Shown: one piece after another, positions 45,674 through 57,434 of the stretch
Layout: each line of letters starts with the position of its first letter
How positions within the stretch are numbered: the first letter of the stretch is position 1
Source of the DNA: Rhodobacteraceae bacterium QY30
GTDB taxonomy: Bacteria > Pseudomonadota > Alphaproteobacteria > Rhodobacterales > Rhodobacteraceae
Assembly (NCBI GenBank): GCA_002356635.1
Contig: CP023454.1
Span: 1,093,501-1,157,500 of the forward strand
DNA length: 64,000 nucleotides
Direction: 5' to 3'
The notes under the pieces: model-generated
Seen by the model: the letters and a program-made list of their open reading frames with translations, nothing else
Told to the model about the DNA's origin: nothing
The model's database searches: none
Position numbers and translations under genes: made by a program

Positions 45674-46012
45674 TCAGATGGAAAAGCTGGTTCCGCAGCC
45701 GCAGGAACTGCTGGCATTGGGGTTGTCGATCACGAAGCGGGCACCGATCAGTTCCTCGGTGAAGTCGATGGTCGCATTCGCCAGGAACGGCAGCGAGACG
45801 GGATCGACCAGGACCTTCTGCCCGTTCCCCTCCAGCACCAGATCGTCGCTGGCGGGTTCGTCCAGGCGGATGTCGTACTGGAATCCCGAACATCCCCCGC
45901 CCGACACGGCAACGCGCAGCGCCTGGGGCGCGGCGGCGTCGCCATTGATCTCGGCCAGGCGGGCAAAGGCGCGGGAAGTGACTTTCGGAGGCAGGGTCAG
46001 CGTCGGGGTCAT
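45674..46012 (-). CDS. erpA: Iron-sulfur cluster insertion protein ErpA
   Basis: A 112-residue A-type carrier. Ligand cysteines in SGGGCSGFQYDI and SSCGCGTSFSI. It is the second A-type protein of the window and resembles ErpA by its length and C-terminus. The dgt gene is divergent from it, 70 bases away, as in many alphaproteobacteria. Confidence 0.9.
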   Translation of the reverse strand: MTPTLTLPPKVTSRAFARLAEINGDAAAPQALRVAVSGGGCSGFQYDIRLDEPASDDLVLEGNGQKVLVDPVSLPFLANATIDFTEELIGARFVIDNPNASSSCGCGTSFSI

Positions 46013-46083
46013 GGCTTTGCCATATGTTCACGGGAATTCTGTGGGATATATGAACACGAATAGCGACGAACAAGAAAGCCCAG

Positions 46084-47235
46084 ATGATCCTTGCCCCTTT
46101 CGCCTGCCAGCCCGACGCCTCTCGCGGTCGGCTGCACCCCGAACGGATGTCCACGTTCCGCTCGCCCTTCCAGCGCGACCGGGACCGGATCATCCATTCC
46201 TCGGCCTTCCGGCGGCTGAAGCACAAGACGCAAGTCTTCGTCGAACATGAGGGCGACTACTACCGCACCCGCCTGACCCACACGGTCGAGGTGGCGCAGG
46301 TCGCACGGACCATCGCCGCTGCCCTCGGCCTCAACACCGACCTGGCCGAGGCGGTGGCGCTCGCCCATGACCTGGGCCATCCGCCCTTCGGCCACACGGG
46401 CGAAGATGCGCTGGCCGTGCTGATGGAGCCCTATGGCGGCTTCGATCACAACGCCCAGGCGCTCAGGATCGTGACACGGCTCGAACGGCATTACGCCGAT
46501 TTCGACGGGTTGAACCTGACGTGGGAAACGCTCGAAGGCATCGCCAAGCACAACGGTCCCGTCACCGGGGACCTTCCCTACGCGCTGGCCGAGGTGAACG
46601 CGGAATGGGATCTCGAACTCCACACCCATGCCAGCGCCGAAGCACAGGTGGCCGCGGTGGCCGATGATGTGGCCTACAACCACCACGACCTGCACGACGG
46701 TCTGCGCGCCGGCCTCTTCACCGAAGCCGACCTGCGCGACCTTCCCGTCACCGGCCCCGCCTTCGAGGAGGTCGACCGGATCTATCCCGGCCTCGATCCG
46801 ATGCGCCGCCGGCACGAGGCGCTGCGGCGCGTCTTCGGGGTGATGGTCGAGGATGTGATCGCCGTGGCCCAGAACCGGATCGCCGGTTCGAACCCGCAGA
46901 CGGCCGATGAAATCCGCGCCATGGACGGACCGATCATCCGCTTCTCCAAGCCGCTGTTCCAGAACCTGAAGGCGATCAAATCCTTCCTCTTCGTCCGGAT
47001 GTACCGCGCCCCAAGCGTCGTCGTCGAACGGCAACGGGTCACCGCCGTCATCAACGACCTGTTCCCGCTCTACCTCGAAACGCCGCTTCTGCTGCCCGAG
47101 GAATGGCAGCCTGATGTCGCGGCGGCCCGGGGCGACCGCACCGCGCTGGCGCGCATCGTCCTCGATTATGTGGCCGGAATGACCGACCGCTTCGCGCTTC
47201 AGGAACACGCCCGCCTTTGCGGCGGCCACGGCTGA
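46084..47235 (+). CDS. dgt: Deoxyguanosinetriphosphate triphosphohydrolase-like protein
   Basis: A 383-residue HD-domain dNTPase. Metal-binding residues in RLTHTVEVAQVAR and ALAHDLGHPPFGHTGEDAL. The N-terminus begins MILAPFACQPDASRGR. It is divergent from erpA. In related genomes argS often follows dgt; here dnaG follows instead. Confidence 0.92.
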   Translation: MILAPFACQPDASRGRLHPERMSTFRSPFQRDRDRIIHSSAFRRLKHKTQVFVEHEGDYYRTRLTHTVEVAQVARTIAAALGLNTDLAEAVALAHDLGHPPFGHTGEDALAVLMEPYGGFDHNAQALRIVTRLERHYADFDGLNLTWETLEGIAKHNGPVTGDLPYALAEVNAEWDLELHTHASAEAQVAAVADDVAYNHHDLHDGLRAGLFTEADLRDLPVTGPAFEEVDRIYPGLDPMRRRHEALRRVFGVMVEDVIAVAQNRIAGSNPQTADEIRAMDGPIIRFSKPLFQNLKAIKSFLFVRMYRAPSVVVERQRVTAVINDLFPLYLETPLLLPEEWQPDVAAARGDRTALARIVLDYVAGMTDRFALQEHARLCGGHG

Positions 47236-47378
47236 CCCCCGCCACGCATCGGCCTGGCTGTTTCAGCAGAATCGAACCTTCCCCATTCATCTTGGCGGAA
47301 ATATCCCGGGGCCGCGGGGGCAGAGCCCCCGCGTTGACGCTCTTTGCAGCCACGCCTAGGCAGGCCTATATACCTTCC

Positions 47379-49454
47379 ATGAGTCTTCCACCCGGCTTCC
47401 TTGACGAACTTCGCAACCGCACCTCGCTTTCGCAGGTCGTGGCCCGGAAGGTTGCCTGGGACGCGCGGAAGTCCAATCCCGGCAAGGGCGATTTCTGGGC
47501 GCCATGTCCCTTCCACCAGGAAAAATCGGCCAGCTTCCACGTCGATGACCGCAAGGGCTACTACTACTGCTTCGGTTGCCACGCCAAGGGCGATGCCGTC
47601 TCCTTCGTGCGCGAGACCGAGAATGTGGGCTTCATGGAGGCGATCGAGATCCTTGCCCGCGAAGCCGGCCTGCCGATGCCGGCCCGCGATCCGGCCGCCG
47701 CGCAGCGGGCCGACCGGCGCACAGAGTTGCAGCAGGTCATGGACGAGGCGATCCGCTTTTACCGGCTGCAATTGCAGACCGGGGCCGGCGCGGCGGCGCG
47801 CCATTACCTCACGCAGAAGCGCCGCGTGGACGGCCCGGCCTGGGACCGCTGGAACATCGGCTGGGCACCGGAGAACGCCCAGGCCGTGGTCGCGGCACTG
47901 GCCGAGAAGGGTATAGCGCCCGATCTGATGGTCGCCTCGGGCGTGGTGGCCAAATCCGATTCGGGGCGGCTTTATGACCGGTTTCATGGCCGCATCGTCT
48001 TTCCGATCCGCGATGCCCGCGGCCGCGCCATCAGCCTCGGCGGGCGCAGCCTGGATCCGAACGCGCGGGCCAAATACCTGAACGGCCCGGAAACCGAGCT
48101 GTTCGACAAGGGGCGCAGCCTGTTCAACCACGCGCCCGCCCGCGAAGCCGCAGGCAAGGGCAAGCCTCTGATCGTCGCCGAAGGCTACATGGATGTGATC
48201 GCGCTTTGCGAGGCGGGCTTCACCGGCGCGGTGGCCCCCCTGGGCACCGCGATCACCGAGGACCAGTTGCGGCTGCTCTGGCGGATCCACCCCGAGCCGG
48301 TGATCGCGCTGGACGGCGATGCGGCCGGCCAGCGGGCGGCGCTGCGGGTGATCGACTTGGCGTTGCCGCTGCTGGAAGCCGGGCAGGGCCTGCGCTTTGC
48401 CATCCTGCCGCCGGGCCAGGATCCCGACGACGTGATCGGCGCGGGCGGTGCGGGCGCAATGCAGAAGGTGCTGGATGACGCCCAACCGATGGTGCGGCTG
48501 CTTTGGCACCGCGAGACGGACGGCAAGGACTTCGACAGCCCCGAACGGAAGGCGGCCCTCAGGAAATCGTTGCGGGCGGCGGTGGCCCGGATCAAGGATC
48601 CGGACATACGGCGTTATTACATCGAGGCCTTCCAGGACTTCGAGCAGGAGATCTTCCGCGCCCGCAAGACGGGCAGCGGCCGGTTCGAGCCCCGGTTCGA
48701 GAAGGGCGGGCGGGCGCTCCCGCCCGGCAAGGGCGGCGCGGGCCGCCGCGGCGTGCCATTCGGTCCCGTTGTTCGAAACGAAACCAAGGCCACGCTTCTG
48801 GCGCGGTCCTCGGCCGAACGCGTCATCGAGCAGATGCGCGAACAGGCGATCCTGGCCATCTGCCTGTCCCACCCGCAGGTCATCGCGCCCTTCGAGGGCA
48901 GCCTCGACCGGCTGGAGATGATCGAGGATGGCCACCAGTCCATTCTGCACGCGCTGCTGGATGGGCACGGGGCCGAGGCTTCCGAAACCCTTCATGCCCG
49001 CGTCTGCGAAACGGTGGGGCGGGCGACCGTTGAAAAGCTGATGAGCAGCGCCCATATCGTCGTTCTTCCCGCGATCAAGCAGCAGGACAATGACGCCTTG
49101 GCCATCGAGACCCTTGCCGAGCAACTGGCGAAGCTGAACAGCGAACGCTCGCTGCGGCGCGAGATCGAGGAGGCGGAGGGCGACATGGAAGGGCTGGTGG
49201 ACGAGGGGCTGACCTGGCGTCTGATGAAGGCCGCCGACGCCCGAAATCGTGCCATCAAGCTCAACCTCGACGAGATGAACGATGGCGGAGAGGACCGCGC
49301 GGCCCTGTCTGCGCAGCTGCAACAGCTGATCGATTCGGAGGTATGGGTGAAACGGCGCACCCTGCCGCGCAAGCCTGCCGGGGGTCCGCCCGCCGACCCT
49401 GTGATTCGACCCGACGATTCGCTAGAACCTCCGGAAGACGATTCGGAAGTCTGA
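47379..49454 (+). CDS. dnaG: DNA primase
   Basis: A 691-residue primase synthesising RNA primers for replication. Zinc-binding domain [11 protein letters not shown] ... [11 protein letters not shown] (about 45-70), Toprim domain with [11 protein letters not shown] (about 268) and [12 protein letters not shown], and a C-terminal DnaB-interacting helical part. The start is ATG 47379 ([14 protein letters not shown]). It precedes rpoD with a gap of 58 bases, the classical dnaG-rpoD pair. Confidence 0.95.
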   Translation: MSLPPGFLDELRNRTSLSQVVARKVAWDARKSNPGKGDFWAPCPFHQEKSASFHVDDRKGYYYCFGCHAKGDAVSFVRETENVGFMEAIEILAREAGLPMPARDPAAAQRADRRTELQQVMDEAIRFYRLQLQTGAGAAARHYLTQKRRVDGPAWDRWNIGWAPENAQAVVAALAEKGIAPDLMVASGVVAKSDSGRLYDRFHGRIVFPIRDARGRAISLGGRSLDPNARAKYLNGPETELFDKGRSLFNHAPAREAAGKGKPLIVAEGYMDVIALCEAGFTGAVAPLGTAITEDQLRLLWRIHPEPVIALDGDAAGQRAALRVIDLALPLLEAGQGLRFAILPPGQDPDDVIGAGGAGAMQKVLDDAQPMVRLLWHRETDGKDFDSPERKAALRKSLRAAVARIKDPDIRRYYIEAFQDFEQEIFRARKTGSGRFEPRFEKGGRALPPGKGGAGRRGVPFGPVVRNETKATLLARSSAERVIEQMREQAILAICLSHPQVIAPFEGSLDRLEMIEDGHQSILHALLDGHGAEASETLHARVCETVGRATVEKLMSSAHIVVLPAIKQQDNDALAIETLAEQLAKLNSERSLRREIEEAEGDMEGLVDEGLTWRLMKAADARNRAIKLNLDEMNDGGEDRAALSAQLQQLIDSEVWVKRRTLPRKPAGGPPADPVIRPDDSLEPPEDDSEV

Positions 49455-49512
49455 TTCGAATCGCACCGCCACGTCCCGGGCTTTCTGCCCGCCCGACCCT
49501 GAAGGAGCCCCG

Positions 49513-51495
<1,983 letters not shown>

Positions 51496-51727
51496 CCTGC
51501 CGATGTGCGGGGTCCGGCTCTTTGGGCCGGACGCCGCGCCGGGGGAGCGGACCTTCGCGAATCAGTCGCGCCCTTTGGAGGTGAACCTCGGCGTGATATT
51601 CAGCGATTGATCTCCTTCATCCGCCAGTATCTTTCTTGCACCAGTTCTATGCTCGTTTTGGAAACCGAACTGGCCTTGTCTTTCGTTTCAGTTGAGAACT
51701 TCCCGGCGGAGAATATCGTCGGGAATC

Positions 51728-52474
51728 ATGTCGCTTGTAGTGTACTCAGCCCTGTATGGCAGCAAGGAGCCCTTGAACCCGGATATTTTCGGGCCTTCGT
51801 CCGGGCATCGTTGCGTTCTGTTCACCGACAATCCCGATCTTCGTGTTCCGGGCGTTGAAGTCATCGTGGATCCGCTGGACGGCCTTGATCCGGCCCGGGC
51901 CTCGCGGCGCGCCAAGCTGAGACCCCATGCCTATTTTCCCGAGGCGGAGTGGTCGATCTGGCTCGACAACAAGTCGCGGCTGCTGACACCGCCCGGCCAG
52001 ATCATCGAAACGCTGAAGGCGCATTCCGACGCCGCCTTCCATGCCTTTCCGCATTTCCGGCGCGACTGCGTCTATCAGGAAGGGCAGGCGGTCTGGGAAA
52101 ACGGGTTGGACGATCACCAGCTGGTCAAGCAGCGCCTGGACATCTATCGCGCCGAAGCGGTTCCGGAACGGTCGGGGTTGATCGAGGGGCATTTCATCGT
52201 GCGCCGCCACCACGAGCCCGCAGTCGCGCGCTTCGGTGACCGCTGGATGGAACATGTCCTGCGCTACAGCCGTCGCGATCAGCTGTCCTTCCCCTATCTC
52301 GCGCACAAGCTGGGGTTCCGCTACCACCTGATCACCTGCCTTGACCGCGAAAAGACCGTGCAACTGACGGTGTTCGACCGGACTGCCCGCAAACCCGAGT
52401 TCCGGCGCCACAATCTGGCCTATCAGCACCTTCGGTCCGTCTGGCACCGGCTGAAACGCCTCACCCCTTCCTGA
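51728..52474 (+). CDS. DUF616-type glycosyltransferase-like protein
   Basis: A 248-residue cytoplasmic protein resembling the DUF616/glycosyltransferase-like family. VVYSALYGSKEPLNPD at the N-terminus, FTDNPDL, RRAKLRPHAYFPEAEWSIWLD with a DxD-like WLDNKSRL, and GHFIVRRH match the nucleotide-sugar-like fold. Might act on a surface glycan, perhaps the capsule whose genes lie at 54-58 kb, but nothing links them directly. The start is ATG 51728; a 12-codon upstream extension is unlikely. The intergenic stretch before it (51496-51727) holds nothing recognisable. Confidence 0.7.
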   Translation: MSLVVYSALYGSKEPLNPDIFGPSSGHRCVLFTDNPDLRVPGVEVIVDPLDGLDPARASRRAKLRPHAYFPEAEWSIWLDNKSRLLTPPGQIIETLKAHSDAAFHAFPHFRRDCVYQEGQAVWENGLDDHQLVKQRLDIYRAEAVPERSGLIEGHFIVRRHHEPAVARFGDRWMEHVLRYSRRDQLSFPYLAHKLGFRYHLITCLDREKTVQLTVFDRTARKPEFRRHNLAYQHLRSVWHRLKRLTPS

Positions 52475-52593
52475 GTCCGCCACGCCACAGCTTTGCCCCG
52501 GTATCTAGCGGCGGCTGATCCGCTCTACCCAATGGAAAGGGGTGGTCCTATAGTCCCTGTGGATAAAATATACCGAGGACCGAGGAGTTAGCC

Positions 52594-53061
52594 ATGCGCT
52601 GTCCGTTTTGCGGGAATGTCGATACACAGGTGAAGGATTCCCGCCCGGCCGAGGATCACGTCTCGATCCGCAGGCGCCGCTTCTGCCCGGCATGCGGGGG
52701 CCGGTTCACCACCTATGAGCGGGTGCAGCTGCGCGACCTGGTCGTCATCAAGTCGTCCGGCAAACGCGAGGACTTCGATCGCACCAAGCTGGAACGTTCG
52801 ATCCGTATCGCCATGCAGAAACGCCCGATCGAACCCGAACGGATCGACCAGATGATCTCGGGCATCGTGCGGCGGCTGGAAAGCCTGGGGGAAACCGACA
52901 TTCCTTCGAAGGTCATCGGCGAAATCGTGATGGAGACTCTGGCCCGGATCGACACCGTCGCCTATGTGCGATTTGCCAGTGTCTACAAGAACTTCCAGGC
53001 TGCGGATGATTTCGACAAGTTCGTATCGGAACTGCGTCCCGCGCCGGCGGCGGACGAGTGA
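52594..53061 (+). CDS. nrdR: Transcriptional repressor NrdR
   Basis: A 155-residue regulator of ribonucleotide reductase genes. Zinc ribbon [18 protein letters not shown] ... [15 protein letters not shown], and an ATP-cone domain ([20 protein letters not shown]). It lies at the head of the riboflavin cluster, as in other alphaproteobacteria. Its stop overlaps the ribD start by four bases (GTGA). Confidence 0.95.
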   Translation: MRCPFCGNVDTQVKDSRPAEDHVSIRRRRFCPACGGRFTTYERVQLRDLVVIKSSGKREDFDRTKLERSIRIAMQKRPIEPERIDQMISGIVRRLESLGETDIPSKVIGEIVMETLARIDTVAYVRFASVYKNFQAADDFDKFVSELRPAPAADE

Positions 53062-54170
53062 ACCCGTCGCCCGCCCGCCCCGAGGATCGGCGCTACATGG
53101 CGATGGCCCTGGGCCTTGCGGCCCGGGGGTTGGGGAATGTCTGGCCCAATCCGGCCGTCGGCTGCGTCATCGTGAAGGATGGCCGTGTCCTGGGCCGTGG
53201 CTGGACGCAGCCGGGGGGACGGCCGCACGCGGAAACCATCGCTCTGGAACAGGCGGGGGCGAAGGCGCATGGAGCAACGGCCTATGTCACGCTGGAGCCC
53301 TGCGCCCACCACGGCAAGACGCCGCCCTGTGCCGAGGCGCTGGTGGCGGCGGGCGTGGCGCGCGTCGTGACGGCGCTGACCGACCCGGACCCGCGCGTTT
53401 CGGGGGGCGGACACCGGATCCTGCGGGCGGCCGGGATCGAGGTTACGGAAGATGTCATGGCGGCCGAGGCCCGGCAGGCCAATGCGGGTTTTCTGTCGCG
53501 CGTGAACTGTCATCGCCCGCATGTGACCCTGAAGCTTGCCGTGACGCTGGATGGCCGGATCGCCACCGCAACGGGTGAAAGCCGCTGGATCACCGGTCCC
53601 TTGGCGCGGCGCCATGTCCATGCGCTTCGGATGCGAAGCGATGCCGTGATGGTGGGCGCGGGAACGGCGCGCGTGGATGACCCGGACCTGACCGCCCGCG
53701 ACATCGGCGCATTGCACCAGCCGGTCCGCGTGGTTCTGGACAGCCGCCTGTCGCTCTCGCTCGACAGTCGGTTGGGCCGCACCGCCAACACGGTTCCGGT
53801 CTGGCTGTGCCATTCCCCCGCCGCAAGGGCCGAGGCGCGGGCCGACTGGCAGGCGACCGGGGCTCGTCTGGTCGAGGTGGCAGGCGGGGACGGCGGCCTG
53901 GACATCGGCGCGGTGCTGGCGGCCCTGGCCGAAGCGGGGCTGACGCGCGTGATGTGCGAAGGCGGGGCGAGCCTGGCCGCATCGCTTCTTGGGGCGGGCC
54001 TTGCGGATGAGCTGTGGATCTACACCGCCGGCCGGATGCTGGGGGGCGATGCGCTGCCGGCGGTGGGTCCGCTTGGGATCACCGCGATGCCGCAGGGACG
54101 GCCCGAATTCCGACTGGAGGAGCAGCGCCAACTGGGGGACGACCTGTTCGCGCGCTGGGTGCGTCGTTAG
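53058..54170 (+). CDS. ribD: Bifunctional diaminohydroxyphosphoribosylaminopyrimidine deaminase/reductase
   Basis: A 370-residue two-domain enzyme for the second and third steps of riboflavin synthesis. Deaminase domain: zinc-site [11 protein letters not shown] and [18 protein letters not shown] (about 50-90). Reductase domain: [20 protein letters not shown] (about 155-174) and later [17 protein letters not shown] start at 53058 overlaps nrdR. The following gene of the usual operon, ribE, is 4.7 kb further on behind the capsule genes. Confidence 0.93.
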   Translation: MNPSPARPEDRRYMAMALGLAARGLGNVWPNPAVGCVIVKDGRVLGRGWTQPGGRPHAETIALEQAGAKAHGATAYVTLEPCAHHGKTPPCAEALVAAGVARVVTALTDPDPRVSGGGHRILRAAGIEVTEDVMAAEARQANAGFLSRVNCHRPHVTLKLAVTLDGRIATATGESRWITGPLARRHVHALRMRSDAVMVGAGTARVDDPDLTARDIGALHQPVRVVLDSRLSLSLDSRLGRTANTVPVWLCHSPAARAEARADWQATGARLVEVAGGDGGLDIGAVLAALAEAGLTRVMCEGGASLAASLLGAGLADELWIYTAGRMLGGDALPAVGPLGITAMPQGRPEFRLEEQRQLGDDLFARWVRR

Positions 54171-56176
54171 CGCCAGACGTTCCGGATGGCACCGACTGCG
54201 CGCTGAAGCTGCGACAGGATTGCCAGCGCGGCAGGGCCCTTGCGGGGCAGGCTTCCGTCCGTCAGCCGATCCACGATCACTTCGACCGGGCAGGGCAGAC
54301 CGCTGACTGGATCGCGGTAGCGCGGGTAGGCGATCAGCGCCGCATGAACCAGTGCGGCCAGGGACGGGCGCGCGGTGCGGCGAGCGATGAGAAGGTGGTC
54401 CCGCGTCAGGCCCCAGCCCGCGTAGAACGGCTGGCCCAGGCAGGTAACCGGCTTTCCGCGAAGCAGCGCCTCAAATCCCAGCAGAGAGGTCAGGGTCCAG
54501 ACCTCATCCGACTGGTCGATCAGCGCGATCGGGTCGCAGCCTTCCGCCAGGTGGTCGGCATGGGCCTGCACCTGCGCCCGGCTGAGCGCGCCCGGGCGCA
54601 GGCCGGCTTCGACATCGGGGTGGGGTTTGTAGACCAGCACCGCATCGGGGTTGGCGGCGCGACATGCGGCCAGAAGTGCAAGGTTGGTGCGGACCTCTCC
54701 GCAGCCCAGCCGGATGGACGCATCATCCTCGACCTGGCCGGGAACCAGGATCCAGCGGCCCGGGCCGCGCTCAATCCCTTGCGTGCCCGCCAGATTGTAT
54801 TTCGACAGGCCGTGGGCGACCAGCCGGTCGATCAGGCGCCGGGCGCGCGCTTCGGCATCGGGCGGGCAGGGGGCCTGGATCAGCTGCTCCAGTCGGCTTT
54901 CCCGGCCAGGATCATAGTAAACGCCCAGATCATCCGCGACCAGTGACAGGGGCGGCACAAGCTCTGCCCCCAGGCCGCGCGAACGGATGAACCCATCTTC
55001 TACCCGTCGCAGCGGCACGCCCGTCGGAGCCTCCGTCGCGCCCCAGACCAACAGGCCGCGGCCAGACGACTGCGCGACGCTGATCGCCGCTGCCCGAGTG
55101 GACGCAAGGACCAGGGGAACCTCCCGCCCGAAGAAGCCGCGAAGAAAGGGACGCTTCCAGCGTTTCATCCCCAGCGCCACATGGCCGGCCCGATCTTCGC
55201 GCCAGGCGCGCAGACGGGCCTCGATCAGATCCAGGGCATCCTCGAAGCTGCAAAGACGATCGCGGCAGGGATCATACCAGGTGGGTGCCAGGATCATCGC
55301 GGCGGCGAACAGCTGCGCGCGGCTGAGCTTGCGGCCGCGGCGCGGAATCGGCGCGCAGTCGTCCGTCAGGCCCCAGCCCGCATAGAACGGCTGTCCGAAA
55401 ACCCTGGGGCGATGACCGGCCAGGACGGCCTCGAACCCCATCTGCGAGGAGACGGTGTAGACAGCGCTGGCGCCTTCCAGAAGGTCGACCGGAGAAACGG
55501 GCGCATCCAGGTAGGTGACCCGGGCGCCGAAGTCCATCTCGTGGAAATGGTGGCGCCCTCCCGCGGCCGGATGCAGCTTTATGACGATACGCGCATGAGG
55601 AAAATCATCGACCGCGGCGTTCAGCATGTCACGGAAGGTGGCGGCACTGGCGCCTCCATGCCGGATCGACGCATCGCCAGGCTTCTGGTCGACAATCAGG
55701 ACATAGCCCGGGTCGGGCAAGGGCGCGTCAGGATCGAAATTGTTGTATTTGGATAATTTCAACCGCGACCATCGGACCATACCCGCATGAGAACGTTGCA
55801 GAAGTGCAGCGTCGTCCAGCGGGTCTGTTGCAAGGATCGTCTCGAGCCGCGATGGCGCGGCCGGGTCGAAATGAATACCGATTGGATCGATGATCAGGCC
55901 CGCCGGAACCTCGGCCCGTCCCGGTCCGATCCCGCGCAGAAAGGCATCCTCGACCCGGACGATGGGGTTTTGTCGACGCCCGGCCACCGCCTCGCCGCGC
56001 CGGGCCGTCGGGCTGCGGCCCCAGACAGCGACGGCTTCCTCCTTGGCGGGCAGTCCCAGCCGCAGGTCATACCCGGCCAGCGACAGGATCCGCCGCACGC
56101 CGGTTTCCGTCAGGAAACCGCCGGAGTAGACGTAGAGTGGCTGCCTTTCCTCCCGCACCTTTTGCGGTCGGGGCAC
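54167..56176 (-). CDS. kpsC: Capsular polysaccharide biosynthesis protein KpsC (double KDO transferase)
   Basis: A 669-residue enzyme with two similar halves (about 25-330 and 350-660), each with the KpsC-type pattern: VEDAFLRGIGPG and RRVEDGFIRSRGLG, then IDPIGIHFD / VADDLGVYYDPGRESRLE. In group 2 capsules such proteins build the KDO linker that anchors the polysaccharide to a lipid. It is the last gene of a three-gene minus-strand unit (kpsS, wza/kpsD-like, kpsC). Its stop lies convergently beside ribD, overlapping by four bases. Confidence 0.88.
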   Translation of the reverse strand: MPRPQKVREERQPLYVYSGGFLTETGVRRILSLAGYDLRLGLPAKEEAVAVWGRSPTARRGEAVAGRRQNPIVRVEDAFLRGIGPGRAEVPAGLIIDPIGIHFDPAAPSRLETILATDPLDDAALLQRSHAGMVRWSRLKLSKYNNFDPDAPLPDPGYVLIVDQKPGDASIRHGGASAATFRDMLNAAVDDFPHARIVIKLHPAAGGRHHFHEMDFGARVTYLDAPVSPVDLLEGASAVYTVSSQMGFEAVLAGHRPRVFGQPFYAGWGLTDDCAPIPRRGRKLSRAQLFAAAMILAPTWYDPCRDRLCSFEDALDLIEARLRAWREDRAGHVALGMKRWKRPFLRGFFGREVPLVLASTRAAAISVAQSSGRGLLVWGATEAPTGVPLRRVEDGFIRSRGLGAELVPPLSLVADDLGVYYDPGRESRLEQLIQAPCPPDAEARARRLIDRLVAHGLSKYNLAGTQGIERGPGRWILVPGQVEDDASIRLGCGEVRTNLALLAACRAANPDAVLVYKPHPDVEAGLRPGALSRAQVQAHADHLAEGCDPIALIDQSDEVWTLTSLLGFEALLRGKPVTCLGQPFYAGWGLTRDHLLIARRTARPSLAALVHAALIAYPRYRDPVSGLPCPVEVIVDRLTDGSLPRKGPAALAILSQLQRAVGAIRNVWR

Positions 56177-56179
56177 GGA

Positions 56180-57352
56180 TCAGTTGCCGGTGGTGGCGCG
56201 GTCCAGCGCGGTGGCCGAATTCGCCGTGCCGGTGATCACGCTCAAGGACTTCTGCCACTGCACATAGGGCGCTTCGGTGACATAAACTGTGTCGCCGTCG
56301 CGAATGATGAAGTCGCGGGCGTTGAAGATGCCACTGGGTGCGGTCAGGTCCAGCACATAGACCACCCGCTGATCTTTCGGCACGGTCCGGCCCAAGAGCG
56401 CCCGGATCACTTCAGGGCGTTCGTTGCGCAGGACGAAGACGCCCTTCGGATCGGCAAAGCCGGTCTGAAGGCCGCCGACCTGGGCCAAGGCCTCGATCGC
56501 GGAAAGGGTCTGCGTTTCAAAGTTCACGCGGCTTTGGTGGCCCATCGCGCCCATTGCGGTGAAGGCGCGGGTGTCCTGTTCGACCAGCACGACGTCCCCG
56601 CCGCGAAGTGCGATGTCCAGCCGCGGGTTGGCGTAAAGGTCGGTCAGCCAGACCTTGCCCGACTGGCCGCCGCGCGTGACCTTGATTTGCGCGATCTCGG
56701 TCGGAACGGTCACGCCGCCCGCCTTCGAAATCATGGCCGAAAGCTTTCGCGTCGGACGGTCGATCGGGTAGACACCCGGGCCACCCACCCCGCCCAGGAC
56801 CGACACCGTCGCCCCGTCGCCCGCGACGCGGGCAACCGAAACCTGCGGATCGGGGGTCTGGGGTGCCAGCTTGTCAGTGATGATCTTGCGCAGACCTTCC
56901 GGCGTGTTGCCCGCCGCTTTCAGCCGCCCGGCATAGGGAACGAAGATGTAGCCCTGGCCGTCGACCTGAACCTGCGTCAGCGCCGTGGCGTTGCTGCCTG
57001 TCTGGGTCAGAAGGCCGTCATCGACGTTTTCCCAGATGTTCAGCGCCAGCGTATCCCCCGGCCGGATGTCGTCCGAACCGACCATTCCGGCGGATTCGAA
57101 GCTGGACGGAAACCCGAGCGCCGGGATCTCGGACGTCACCTCGGCGACATGGGCGTTCACGTTGATGACGATGGAATCGCCTTTGGCGTCGGCGGCGCTT
57201 TGCATGATCTCGCGCTTGTTCGGGCCGGGGCGGGGCAGGCCGCAGGCCGACATTCCGGTGACCAGCGCCAGCATGGCCAGGACGCCAAGCCGCAGTTTCG
57301 TCTTCGATCCCACTCGCGGGCTCCTCAAGTTCCTGACGCTGCCTCGTGGCAT
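56180..57352 (-). CDS. Polysaccharide export lipoprotein (Wza/KpsD family)
   Basis: A 390-residue outer membrane export protein. A signal sequence with the lipobox VTGMSACGLP (Cys near residue 37) marks it as a lipoprotein. The polysaccharide export domain (GDTLALNIWENVDDG, about 90) is followed by SLBB-type domains (VLGGVGGPGVYPIDRPTRKL, about 165; another at about 255). It forms the outer membrane channel for the capsule. It is 3 bases from kpsC. The alternative start is at a later Met of the signal peptide. Confidence 0.88.
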   Translation of the reverse strand: MPRGSVRNLRSPRVGSKTKLRLGVLAMLALVTGMSACGLPRPGPNKREIMQSAADAKGDSIVINVNAHVAEVTSEIPALGFPSSFESAGMVGSDDIRPGDTLALNIWENVDDGLLTQTGSNATALTQVQVDGQGYIFVPYAGRLKAAGNTPEGLRKIITDKLAPQTPDPQVSVARVAGDGATVSVLGGVGGPGVYPIDRPTRKLSAMISKAGGVTVPTEIAQIKVTRGGQSGKVWLTDLYANPRLDIALRGGDVVLVEQDTRAFTAMGAMGHQSRVNFETQTLSAIEALAQVGGLQTGFADPKGVFVLRNERPEVIRALLGRTVPKDQRVVYVLDLTAPSGIFNARDFIIRDGDTVYVTEAPYVQWQKSLSVITGTANSATALDRATTGN

Positions 57353-57434
57353 TTCTTGTCGATTTTGGCCCGAATCCTACAGAAAAACCGGCGCGGCGCT
57401 ACCCCGAAGGGTCTGCAATTTCCGACTGTTGCGT